Shown here piece after piece: positions 1 to 5,380 of a stretch of DNA of 6,166 nucleotides. The stretch covers positions 1 to 6,166 of the forward strand of contig CAYZMA010000040.1 in assembly GCA_964479405.1 (NCBI GenBank), in the 5' to 3' direction. Every line of letters starts with the position of its first letter. Within the stretch, counting starts at the first letter, position 1. The notes under the pieces were generated by a model. The model made no database searches and had not been told where the DNA came from. It worked only from the letters and a program-made list of their open reading frames with translations. Made by a program: the position numbers and the translations under genes. This DNA is from JAMCZU01 sp964479405 (GTDB lineage Bacteria > Patescibacteriota > UBA1384 > UBA12157 > JAENIV01).

Positions 1-86
1 GTCGAAAGCGTTTAGCGATTAAAAGTTTACTGGCTTAATTACACATTACGCGTATTTATTAGTTTTTTAAGACAAGAAAAATAGCA

Positions 87-114
87 TTTACAAATAGTAA
101 AATTACGATATAAT
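87..114 (+). promoter_or_regulatory. Sigma-70-type promoter for the hicB-hicA pair
   Basis: A perfect -10 hexamer TATAAT (109-114) lies 16 bases downstream of TTTACA (87-92), which matches the TTGACA consensus at five of six positions. Transcription would start near 121, giving a leader of only about a dozen bases before the hicB ATG at 134. No good Shine-Dalgarno sequence is present; AAGAAA at 121-126 is the closest. I see no clear operator-like inverted repeat over the promoter, although toxin-antitoxin promoters are usually autoregulated. Confidence 0.7.
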
Positions 115-133
115 AAAATCAAGAAATAAAAAT

Positions 134-394
134 ATGGCTAAGCAAATTTTAGGTAAAATTTATCAATATAGCGTTGTTTTTGAACCAGCAGAAGAAGGTG
201 GTTATGTGGTTAACGTACCCGCTTTACCGGGTTGTGTTACCGAAGGTGATACTTTTGAAGAAGCAATGATGATGGCAAAAGATGCAATTGAAGGGTATTT
301 ATATGTCCTCAAAAAAGAAGGAGAGGAAATTCCCCTTGAACCCGACGGAACATTTATTACCAAGATTTCAATTCCAGAAAAGAAATTAGCCTAA
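134..394 (+). CDS. hicB: HicB-family antitoxin (short form)
   Basis: This 86-residue protein matches the HicB-like antitoxin fold. It has an N-terminal strand (YSVVFEPAEEGGYVV, residues 12-26) and the family signature PALPGCVTEGDT (29-40). A helix rich in Glu, Ala and Met follows (about 41-62), then a final strand near 72-82. In the family, this partly degenerate RNase H-like domain binds and blocks the HicA mRNA interferase. Many HicB proteins carry a C-terminal helix-turn-helix or ribbon-helix-helix domain for operator binding. This one ends right after the core fold, so autoregulation by HicB alone is doubtful. The antitoxin gene precedes the toxin gene, the reverse of the Escherichia coli hicAB order, with a 5-base gap. 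The only start with a promoter directly in front is the ATG at 134. The family call is confident; whether the pair is active is unknown. Confidence 0.9.
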   Translation: MAKQILGKIYQYSVVFEPAEEGGYVVNVPALPGCVTEGDTFEEAMMMAKDAIEGYLYVLKKEGEEIPLEPDGTFITKISIPEKKLA

Positions 395-399
395 ATTTT

Positions 400-621
400 A
401 TGGGTGAAAAACTACCTGTTGTAAAACCTAAAGAAGTTGCAAAAGCGCTTTTAAAAGTTGGTTTTATTAAAAAGAGACAAACTGGTAGCCATTTAATTCT
501 GTACAGAAATGGCAAAATTGTTCCCATTCCTATGCATAATAAGGATCTCAAAAAAGGGACACTTAAAAGCATGATTAAACAATCAGGGCTTTCATTAAAA
601 GAATTTATTAAATTAGTTTAA
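400..621 (+). CDS. hicA: HicA-family mRNA interferase toxin
   Basis: This 73-residue protein has the whole HicA layout. The N-terminal helix KPKEVAKALLKVGF (9-22) is followed by the strand carrying TGSHLIL (28-34) and a second strand, KIVPIPMHN (39-47). The C-terminal part, LKKGTLKSMIKQSGLSLKEF (50-69), is the usual GTL...I..QSGLS helix. His31 in the GSH motif is the expected catalytic residue of this double-stranded-RNA-binding-like RNase, which cleaves mRNA and arrests growth when free of HicB. The length is normal and there is no frame damage. It starts 5 bases after the hicB stop and has no convincing ribosome site of its own, so translation is probably coupled to hicB. Its stop codon directly abuts the stop of the convergent deacetylase gene on the other strand. 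Confidence 0.92.
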   Translation: MGEKLPVVKPKEVAKALLKVGFIKKRQTGSHLILYRNGKIVPIPMHNKDLKKGTLKSMIKQSGLSLKEFIKLV

Positions 622-1557
622 TTAATTTGAAGTGAACAAGAGTTCGTTTTGGCGAATAAAACTTTCCATCAAGTTTTTTAGTGTTGGCACTTTAAGTTGG
701 CTTTTGTACTCCAAAAGGGCTTTTTCTTTCAAATTCAGAGTTTCTTGATCTAATGAAACTTTCAAAACTCCGTCAGAGGTAGTAATTAATTTTGCTGGCG
801 GAGAAAGCGGGCGATCTTTATGTAGCCCTTTAGGACTGGGAAAATGGCGAAAATGAATTAAGTAAGAATATATTATTATTGATGAATTGATTTTTTCTAC
901 TGCTTTTGCCACAAAAACACCTGTTGCCGAATGATCCGGATGAGTATCGGACTGACTGGTTGTGACCACTACTTGCGGTTGATATTTTTTTAAGATTTTT
1001 GAAATATCATTTTCTAAATTTTGACCAGTATAAGTTACATTTTGATTGTAAGAATTATTATATGGCGTTGATGATTGTTTGGTATAAGACGACTTGTAAA
1101 GCACAGTAAAATTTTGATTTAAAAGTTCTTTTATCCCTAAATCTGGATAACCTAAAAATAAAATATTTTCGTCCTTTACCCCCAAAATCTCTAACGCCTT
1201 TTTTGATTCTTCCTGGCGAGCATAACCAGATTTAATATAATCATTGGAGTTTGGATAGATTTTATTAAATTCTCTCATTGAAGAAAAACGATGGCCATCG
1301 CCGTTTGTCACAAGCACTACTATAATATCAGCTCCATTTTTAACCGATTTTGTAATATAACCACCCACCCCCAAAGTTTCATCATCACAGTGGGGCGCAA
1401 AAATAATTATTTTTTCGCCTTTTTCGGGAATTTTCGCTTCTATAAGTAGTGGCACCGCAAATTCGGGCAAATTTTGATATTCATGAAAATAGAAAAAAGT
1501 GCACAAAACTATAAGGAGGGCGCTGGCAGTTATTAAAATAACCAATTTTTTAATCAT
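622..1557 (-). CDS. Membrane-anchored PIG-L/LmbE-family deacetylase
   Basis: This 311-residue protein begins with two lysines and one hydrophobic segment (residues 4-24), a probable signal anchor placing the catalytic domain outside the membrane. The domain opens with APHCDDETLG (54-63), the family's zinc motif AHPDDE with Pro replaced by Cys. His56 and Asp59 are the likely zinc ligands and Asp58 the likely general base. The second signature, THPDHSATG (205-213), supplies another ligand histidine. A conserved R..E...A...LG stretch lies at 114-126. An extra segment rich in Ser, Tyr and Asn (about 150-180) separates the two motifs. Characterised relatives remove the N-acetyl group from GlcNAc in glycolipids or small thiols (PIG-L, MshB). 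The substrate here is unknown, but a deacetylated surface glycan fits the glycosyltransferase 3 bases upstream. It is last in the string, and its leader shows no clear Shine-Dalgarno sequence. Confidence 0.88.
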   Translation of the reverse strand: MIKKLVILITASALLIVLCTFFYFHEYQNLPEFAVPLLIEAKIPEKGEKIIIFAPHCDDETLGVGGYITKSVKNGADIIVVLVTNGDGHRFSSMREFNKIYPNSNDYIKSGYARQEESKKALEILGVKDENILFLGYPDLGIKELLNQNFTVLYKSSYTKQSSTPYNNSYNQNVTYTGQNLENDISKILKKYQPQVVVTTSQSDTHPDHSATGVFVAKAVEKINSSIIIYSYLIHFRHFPSPKGLHKDRPLSPPAKLITTSDGVLKVSLDQETLNLKEKALLEYKSQLKVPTLKNLMESFIRQNELLFTSN

Positions 1558-1560
1558 TTT

Positions 1561-2742
1561 TTACTTTGCTTTTAAGCGAACTAACTTTAAATAAATTTTT
1601 TCAAAACGATCATGAGTTGTGTCAACTAAATGAGCTTCCAATCTTTCCAAAGAATTTTCACCCATTTTTCGAGCTTTTTCTTTATTTTTTAAAATCTGAT
1701 TAATTTTACTGGCAAGATCAATTTCATTTCCCGGCTCAAAAAGAAAGCCATTGACGCCCTCTTTGACTAGTTCCGGTAATGCTCCGGCATTAGCTAAAAC
1801 CACTGGCAGACCGGTTGCTTGAGCTTCCAGAACAACAATACTTTGAGTCTCGGACGGACAAGGATTAATAAAAACCTCTGCCATTTGATAAATTCTGGGT
1901 AAGATTTCATTGTCATGAGGAATAAAAGCAATAAAAGTAACTTTGTTAGAAATTTGAAAATCTTTGACCATTTTCTCCAAAATATTTTTTACTTTACCTT
2001 CGCCCACCAGCACAAAATGAGTTTCATTTTCTTTTAAAACTTCAGGAATAGCTTCAACTAAAGTTTTTAAATCTTTATCCACATCTAATCGACCGACAAA
2101 TAAAACTAAAGGCACTTTAAAAGGTATTTTAAATTTTCTTCTAACATCAAGGGTGTCGCCGTAAAAAGGCATAAAACGAGAAAGATCAACCCCATTGGAA
2201 ATGACTTCTACTTTAGTTCTTAAATGAGCTTTTAAAAAATTATCAGCCACTGTTTTAGTTGGACAAGTTAGTAAGTCAGCCCGATTATAAAACCAGCCTA
2301 AATAGGTCCGAAGAGCTTTTAGGAACAACGGATGAATAATTTTTAAGGCTGGCAAATACGAAATAGTATATTCCAAGGAAAAATGATTTGTCACTACCAC
2401 CGGAATTTTCATTTTTCTCGCTTTTCGCAAACTTGCCAGAGAAATTAGAGCCGGATCTTGAAGATGAATAACATCAGGTTTAACTTCTTGAATAATTTGA
2501 CCAACTTTTTTAAAAGGCCAACGAGAAACATAGTAACCTTTGCGAAAAGGATTAGTTTTTGAAGCTAACCGAAAAATTTTTATGCCGTCAACTTTTTCCT
2601 CATAAGCAATCATTTTTGGCGATGGCGCAATCACAAAAACCTCATGACCTGAAGCAACCATTTTTCTCGCTAGATTATGAGCAAAAACAGCAACCCCTGA
2701 AATATTAGGATAATAACTTTCCGTTGCAAATAATATTTTCAT
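1561..2742 (-). CDS. GT4-family glycosyltransferase (GT-B fold)
   Basis: At 393 residues this is a full-length two-domain retaining glycosyltransferase of family GT4. The N-terminal Rossmann domain starts at MKILFATESYYPNISGV with the glycine-rich acceptor-side loop (residues 13-17) and contains the typical KPDVIHLQDP strand (88-97). The linker ISNGVDLSRF (181-190) leads into the donor domain, which begins with VLFVGRLDVDKDL (213-225); Arg218 and Lys223 are the expected phosphate contacts. The E-x7-E signature is intact as Glu298 and Glu306, followed by GLPVV...GALPELV (311-326) and NGFLFEPGN (331-339). The sequence resembles diacylglycerol glucosyltransferases and mannosyltransferases of the family, but sugar and acceptor cannot be read from it. 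No membrane span is seen; it probably acts at the cytoplasmic face. It abuts the flippase-like gene upstream with no spacer and precedes the deacetylase by 3 bases. Confidence 0.92.
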   Translation of the reverse strand: MKILFATESYYPNISGVAVFAHNLARKMVASGHEVFVIAPSPKMIAYEEKVDGIKIFRLASKTNPFRKGYYVSRWPFKKVGQIIQEVKPDVIHLQDPALISLASLRKARKMKIPVVVTNHFSLEYTISYLPALKIIHPLFLKALRTYLGWFYNRADLLTCPTKTVADNFLKAHLRTKVEVISNGVDLSRFMPFYGDTLDVRRKFKIPFKVPLVLFVGRLDVDKDLKTLVEAIPEVLKENETHFVLVGEGKVKNILEKMVKDFQISNKVTFIAFIPHDNEILPRIYQMAEVFINPCPSETQSIVVLEAQATGLPVVLANAGALPELVKEGVNGFLFEPGNEIDLASKINQILKNKEKARKMGENSLERLEAHLVDTTHDRFEKIYLKLVRLKAK

Positions 2743-3060
2743 TTATTTATTTTCTTTTTTTAAGCTAAAAAATGAGTACAAACCAACTGGTATCCAAATC
2801 CAAAAAGAAAAAAAGCGGAAGACTAAAATTGACATTAAAGCAATTGTACTGGGCGTTCCAAGCCCGGTTAAAATTAAAGCCAATGTCCCTTCAGTCACCC
2901 CCAAACCACCCGGAATAAAAGAAGCCATTCCGGCTAAAGAACTAACGCTATAGCCAAGCAAAAGTCCGCCAAAGTGAGCGACATAGCCAAAACTTAAGAA
3001 AACAAAAAATAAACAAAATATATCACCCAACCAATAAACTAAACCAGCTATAACAGCCAT
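2743..3060 (-). CDS. LPG_synthase_TM flippase-like protein, C-terminal part (after frame break)
   Basis: This 105-residue reading frame carries the missing second half of the gene at 3048-3785. It contains hydrophobic segments at about 3-25, 29-48, 59-78 and 80-97, and the hallmark IPGGLGVTEG (49-58) followed by R82. This GGlGv-E-G motif is typical of the C-terminal half of the LPG_synthase_TM/MprF flippase-like family (PF03706). The frame stays open upstream of its ATG, through codons for R-T-F-I, back to an A8 run. Joining it to the upstream frame by a one-base backward shift gives one continuous protein of 347 residues, the usual family length. It could instead be translated from the ATG at 3060, 10 bases before the upstream stop, giving a split protein. 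I regard it as part of one gene; whether the break is real, programmed or a sequence error is unresolved. Confidence 0.8.
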   Translation of the reverse strand: MAVIAGLVYWLGDIFCLFFVFLSFGYVAHFGGLLLGYSVSSLAGMASFIPGGLGVTEGTLALILTGLGTPSTIALMSILVFRFFSFWIWIPVGLYSFFSLKKENK

Positions 3061-3785
3061 AATAAAAGTTCTTTTTTTTGACCAAATAAACTTAATCCAG
3101 CATAAATATCTTCAAAAATTTCAATTGACTTTTCGGGAGTTAAGACCGGCTGTTTGAATCTTTGCAGTAAAAAATTAGCCGAAATCACTAGTTTTTGCCA
3201 AACTTTCCTAAATCTTTCTTTGCGCTCATAGAGAAAAACAAGATAGACAAAACCACCAAAAACCAATAAAAAGATAGTGATAATTAATAATTTCGCCCCC
3301 ATTGATACTTCTTGCAAAGTTGGGACTAAAATTAAGGCAACAAGAAAAAGGCTGAAAAAGGCAATGTAAGTGATAATAATCCGCAAAATAAGCATTAATA
3401 AAATTGAGCCGGCTTCAACTTTTCTTTTTCTAAGAAAATAAAAATCAATTGCTCCTTCACCAAAAGAGCCAACTGGAAAAAAATGGATGGCAAAAGCGGC
3501 AATTGAGCCAATCTTGAATCTGTCCCAAAAAGAAATTCTATAGCCCAAACGAGAAAGAATAATCCCCAAAAGCCATGCCGCTCCAACATAACTTAAAAAT
3601 TCAGAAAAAAGGGCTAGACCTAAATAAAATTTATTAACTTTAAAAATTAATTTAGTCGCTTCTTGAGCGTCAACGAGTCTGGGAATTAAAAAATAAAGCC
3701 CAACAACAAAAAGAACAAGGATTATGACGGTCTTAAAATTAATTTTTATCGGTAAATTTTGGTTAAGAATTGTATTTTGATTCAC
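3048..3785 (-). CDS. LPG_synthase_TM flippase-like protein, N-terminal part (frame broken at A8)
   Basis: The 245-residue frame is an integral membrane protein with hydrophobic segments near 18-36, 54-80, 93-105, 126-156 and 166-186. It shows the family pattern RLGYRISFWDRFKIG (79-93) and FPVGSFGEGAIDFYFLRKRKVEAG (103-126). PF03706 proteins include the lipid-flipping half of MprF and many partners of glycosyltransferases. The family-like sequence ends at ...LFGQKK (residue 238); the last seven residues (ELLLWLL) come from the wrong frame before a TAG at 3048-3050. The homologous continuation is in the frame one base back and ends at 2743. The start is GTG at 3785, inside the 3' end of the AI-2E gene (23-base overlap), with only a weak AAGAAA ribosome site. 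No ATG lies nearby, so coupled translation is likely. A role in moving a lipid carrier or glycolipid for the adjacent glycosyltransferase is inference. Confidence 0.82.
   Translation of the reverse strand: MNQNTILNQNLPIKINFKTVIILVLFVVGLYFLIPRLVDAQEATKLIFKVNKFYLGLALFSEFLSYVGAAWLLGIILSRLGYRISFWDRFKIGSIAAFAIHFFPVGSFGEGAIDFYFLRKRKVEAGSILLMLILRIIITYIAFFSLFLVALILVPTLQEVSMGAKLLIITIFLLVFGGFVYLVFLYERKERFRKVWQKLVISANFLLQRFKQPVLTPEKSIEIFEDIYAGLSLFGQKKELLLWLL
3072..3079 (-). other. A8 homopolymer at the frame break (possible slippage site)
   Basis: On the coding strand the upstream frame reads GGT CAA AAA AAA GAA. The heptamer A AAA AAA is a classical form for -1 ribosomal slippage and also a good site for polymerase slippage. 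A -1 shift here, or one extra A, changes the reading to ...KK-RTFIMAVIAGLVYW and restores the full 347-residue protein. I see no upstream Shine-Dalgarno-like stimulator and only a weak 3-bp hairpin downstream (GCT...AGC). That leaves a sequencing error or a real indel as serious alternatives. Confidence 0.65.
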
Positions 3786-4788
3786 TTATTTTCTTGATTT
3801 CTGACCATTCTTCAACTAAAACTGATAAAACCGCCGCAATCGGAATAGCAATCATCATCCCCAATATACCCATCAGTTTTGCGCCAGAAAGGAGTGAAAG
3901 AATAATAATTACCGGCGAAAGTCCGACTGCTTTACCCATAATTTTAGGTGCCAGAAATTGTCCCTCTAACTGTTGAATAATTAAAAACGCAATTAAAACA
4001 AATAATGCTTTCCATGGCGAAATAGCTAAAGCCACCAAAAAAGCTGGTATTAATCCCAACCATGGTCCAATGTAAGGAACCATTTCTGTTAAACCTCCCC
4101 AAACACCTAAAGTTAAGGCATACGGAACCCCTAAAAAGAATAAAACAAGACCATCAAGGGTGCCAATGACTAACATTAGTAAAAAATATCCGCGAAGCCA
4201 ACTACCCATTTTAAGACTAATTTTTCGCGCAATTTCAAAACTTTTTTCTTTATGTTCAAGAGGAATTGTCTGACGGATAAAACTTTTTAAGGAATTTTCT
4301 TCCAAAAGCATATAAAAAGACAAAACTAAAATCGTAACCAAGTAAATGACACCACCGATGAAACTGATAGTTGTTGAGTAGACGCCGGAAGTAAGACCAC
4401 CCAATTTAGAAGAAAAATTAAATATGTTTTCTTGATAATTTGGCAAAGTATTTTTAACATTTTCGTAAAAAGGACCAAGTTTATTAATATAGTAAGGCAA
4501 ATTAATCGCCAACTGTTTAATTTGTTCAATTATTGGTGGCGCGATTAAAAAACCAATGGCCGTTAAAATGCCAACAAAAGCAACCGACAAAAGAATAACC
4601 GACAAAAGTCTAGGAATATATTTTGACATTCTGTCAACTAAAGGTCCCATGGCCGCCACAATGACCAAAACAATAAAAATTAAAACAATAATTTCGCGAA
4701 GAGAATAAATAAGCCAAACTAATAAAATTCCAACCGCTACTTTTAAAATAGTCATGGTGGAAATATCAAATTTCATACGATTTTCCAT
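3763..4788 (-). CDS. AI-2E/PerM (UPF0118) family transporter
   Basis: This 341-residue polytopic membrane protein matches the AI-2E family (PF01594) along its whole length. Hydrophobic segments lie near 12-31, 33-50, 61-84, 137-163, 199-220, 223-260 and 261-273, with a long C-terminal hydrophobic block after 285. Family signatures are visible: APPIIEQ (83-89) before the amphipathic stretch, GLTEMVPYIGPWLGLIPA (about 232-249), and EGQFLAPKIMGKAVGLSPVII (about 275-295). Members have been linked to autoinducer-2 export (TqsA), Na+/H+ exchange and general permease functions, so the substrate cannot be assigned. The ATG at 4788 is fixed by a strong Shine-Dalgarno sequence at the right distance. 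It is the first protein gene of the minus-strand string and overlaps the next gene by 23 bases. The tRNA-Pro gene ends 56 bases upstream on the same strand. Confidence 0.92.
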   Translation of the reverse strand: MENRMKFDISTMTILKVAVGILLVWLIYSLREIIVLIFIVLVIVAAMGPLVDRMSKYIPRLLSVILLSVAFVGILTAIGFLIAPPIIEQIKQLAINLPYYINKLGPFYENVKNTLPNYQENIFNFSSKLGGLTSGVYSTTISFIGGVIYLVTILVLSFYMLLEENSLKSFIRQTIPLEHKEKSFEIARKISLKMGSWLRGYFLLMLVIGTLDGLVLFFLGVPYALTLGVWGGLTEMVPYIGPWLGLIPAFLVALAISPWKALFVLIAFLIIQQLEGQFLAPKIMGKAVGLSPVIIILSLLSGAKLMGILGMMIAIPIAAVLSVLVEEWSEIKKISESKYNS

Positions 4789-4792
4789 AAAT

Positions 4793-4799
4793 CACCTCT
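4793..4799 (-). promoter_or_regulatory. Strong Shine-Dalgarno of the AI-2E gene
   Basis: The coding strand reads AGAGGTG, then ATTT, then ATG. It pairs almost fully with the 3' end of 16S rRNA and fixes the start at 4788. It is the only strong ribosome site in the minus-strand string; the downstream genes have at best AAGAAA-type sites and probably rely on coupling. Confidence 0.8.
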
Positions 4800-4844
4800 T
4801 ATTAAATATTAACATATTTATGCTACTAACACACTATTAATAAC

Positions 4845-4921
4845 TGGTCGGGGTGAGAAGATTTGAACTTCCGACCTCATCGTCCCGAACGATGCGCGCT
4901 ACCAGGCTGCGCTACACCCCG
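4845..4921 (-). tRNA. tRNA-Pro (anticodon CGG)
   Basis: The minus strand folds into a complete cloverleaf. The acceptor stem is CGGGGTG with CACCCCG, the D stem GCGC with GCGC, and the anticodon stem CATCG with CGATG. The anticodon loop TTCGGGA presents CGG (4885-4887, read on the minus strand), which decodes CCG. The T arm is GGAAG-TTCAAAT-CTTCT with one G-U pair at its base. The discriminator base is A, and the 3' CCA is encoded (4845-4847). The CGG anticodon and the C1 acceptor start are usual for proline. The AI-2E gene follows on the same strand 56 bases downstream without an obvious terminator, so co-transcription is possible. Confidence 0.95.
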
Positions 4922-4932
4922 ACAATAATTTC

Positions 4933-4938
4933 ATTATA
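4933..4938 (-). promoter_or_regulatory. -10 element for tRNA-Pro (and perhaps the envelope operon)
   Basis: The minus strand carries a perfect TATAAT ending 11 bases before the tRNA-Pro 5' end, placing the start of transcription a few bases upstream of the mature tRNA. I see no good -35 hexamer at 16-18 bases. No stronger promoter was found in the 56 bases between tRNA-Pro and the AI-2E gene, so this site may also serve the protein genes. Confidence 0.5.
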
Positions 4939-4952
4939 CCTTTAAAATATGG

Positions 4953-4958
4953 TAAAAT
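4953..4958 (+). promoter_or_regulatory. -10 element for tRNA-Arg
   Basis: TAAAAT (five of six matches to TATAAT) ends 12 bases before the tRNA-Arg 5' end. The -35 region is poor (TTCATT at 4930-4935 with a 17-base spacer, three of six matches). It lies in the same 49-base gap as the opposing tRNA-Pro promoter, so the two promoters interleave. Confidence 0.4.
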
Positions 4959-4970
4959 CTAGATAGGCTT

Positions 4971-5046
4971 GTCCCCGTAGCTCAGCGGATAGAGCGAGAC
5001 ACTCCTAACGTCTAGGTCGGAGGTTCGATTCCTCCCGGGGACACCA
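4971..5046 (+). tRNA. tRNA-Arg (anticodon CCT)
   Basis: A complete cloverleaf is visible. The acceptor stem is GTCCCCG with CGGGGAC, the D stem GCTC with GAGC, and the T arm GGAGG-TTCGATT-CCTCC. The anticodon loop CTCCTAA carries CCT (5004-5006), decoding AGG. The discriminator base is A and the CCA end is encoded (5044-5046). The last anticodon-stem pair is an A-C mismatch (A5001 with C5009, positions 31-39), leaving four good pairs; that is tolerable but worth noting. The DUF5661 gene starts 19 bases after the CCA on the same strand with no terminator between them. Confidence 0.94.
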
Positions 5047-5065
5047 TTATTAGAAAGGGAAAACA

Positions 5066-5317
5066 ATGAAAAAAGAATTTAACGAACAAGAAGCCAAGGA
5101 AATTGGCAATCAAATTGGTATTGACTGGGAAAAATTTAATTTAGAACAATTTAAAATGGGTTTAGATGTTGAGTTGGAACACGGTTTAATTGACTCTCAA
5201 ACTAATGTAACCAATGACGATCCAATTATGACCGGTAAAATTGCGCTTGCCCATCTTAAAGAAATTCCAGACTACTATACTCGCCTAGAACAAATGGAAG
5301 AAGAAGCTGGAAGCTAA
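5066..5317 (+). CDS. DUF5661 family small acidic protein
   Basis: The 83-residue protein is soluble, with no signal or membrane segment, and strongly acidic. It resembles the DUF5661 family: an N-terminal AKEIGNQIGIDWEKFNLEQFKMGLDVELEHG block (10-40), a TNVTNDDP turn (46-53), and the closing motif TGKIALAHLKEIPDYYTRLEQMEEE (56-80). Family function is not known, so none is assigned. The helical pattern with conserved His39, His63 and several acidic residues could bind metal or a partner, but that is speculation. Length is normal for the short form. The start at 5066 has a purine-rich site AAAGGGA (5054-5060) 5 bases upstream. It is probably transcribed with the tRNA-Arg just upstream. It converges on the transposase gene, with the left hairpin repeat lying 13 bases beyond its stop. 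Confidence 0.85.
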   Translation: MKKEFNEQEAKEIGNQIGIDWEKFNLEQFKMGLDVELEHGLIDSQTNVTNDDPIMTGKIALAHLKEIPDYYTRLEQMEEEAGS

Positions 5318-5330
5318 TTAGTACTTTATT

Positions 5331-5380
5331 TACACATCCAACTTTTCACATCCGATGTGTAAATGCCGATGTGTCAAATA
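5331..5380. repeat. Left 50-bp hairpin repeat (copy A)
   Basis: This copy matches the right copy (6046-6095) at 46 of 50 positions in the same orientation. It has two forward arms, ACACATC (5332-5338) and CACATC (5347-5352), and two reverse arms, GATGTG (5354-5359) and GATGTGT (5368-5374). The inner pair forms a 6-bp stem with a single-base loop; the outer pair forms a 7-bp stem around it. No T-tract follows on either strand, so it is not a typical intrinsic terminator. It holds the transposase stop codon (5374-5376). Confidence 0.9.

Noticed and set aside
47..54. TACGCGTA palindrome upstream of the hicBA promoter
   Set aside because: It is a perfect 8-base palindrome, but it lies about 30 bases upstream of the -35 element and has no second copy. 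It is too short to call an operator.
357..572. Minus-strand 71-codon frame opposite hicB-hicA
   Set aside because: It lies antisense to two well-supported genes and resembles nothing known; it arises from the AT-rich complement.
3072..3079. dnaX-like programmed frameshift as a firm call
   Set aside because: The slippery run is present, but no upstream Shine-Dalgarno-like stimulator and no stable downstream stem-loop was found. It is kept as a hypothesis beside a homopolymer error.
3395..3589. Minus-strand 64-codon open frame inside the flippase-like gene
   Set aside because: It is out of frame with a region that has clear family motifs and membrane segments, and it has no ribosome site. It is a shadow frame.
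4801..4844. Separate promoter directly upstream of the AI-2E gene
   Set aside because: Only weak combinations such as TTATTA-N17-TAAATA are present, with few consensus matches, so I could not support a promoter there.
5331..5380. Left repeat as an intrinsic terminator for the DUF5661 gene
   Set aside because: The hairpins are not followed by a T-tract on the plus strand, and on the minus strand an A-rich stretch follows the inner stem. The repeat is better explained by its pairing with the copy at 6046-6095.
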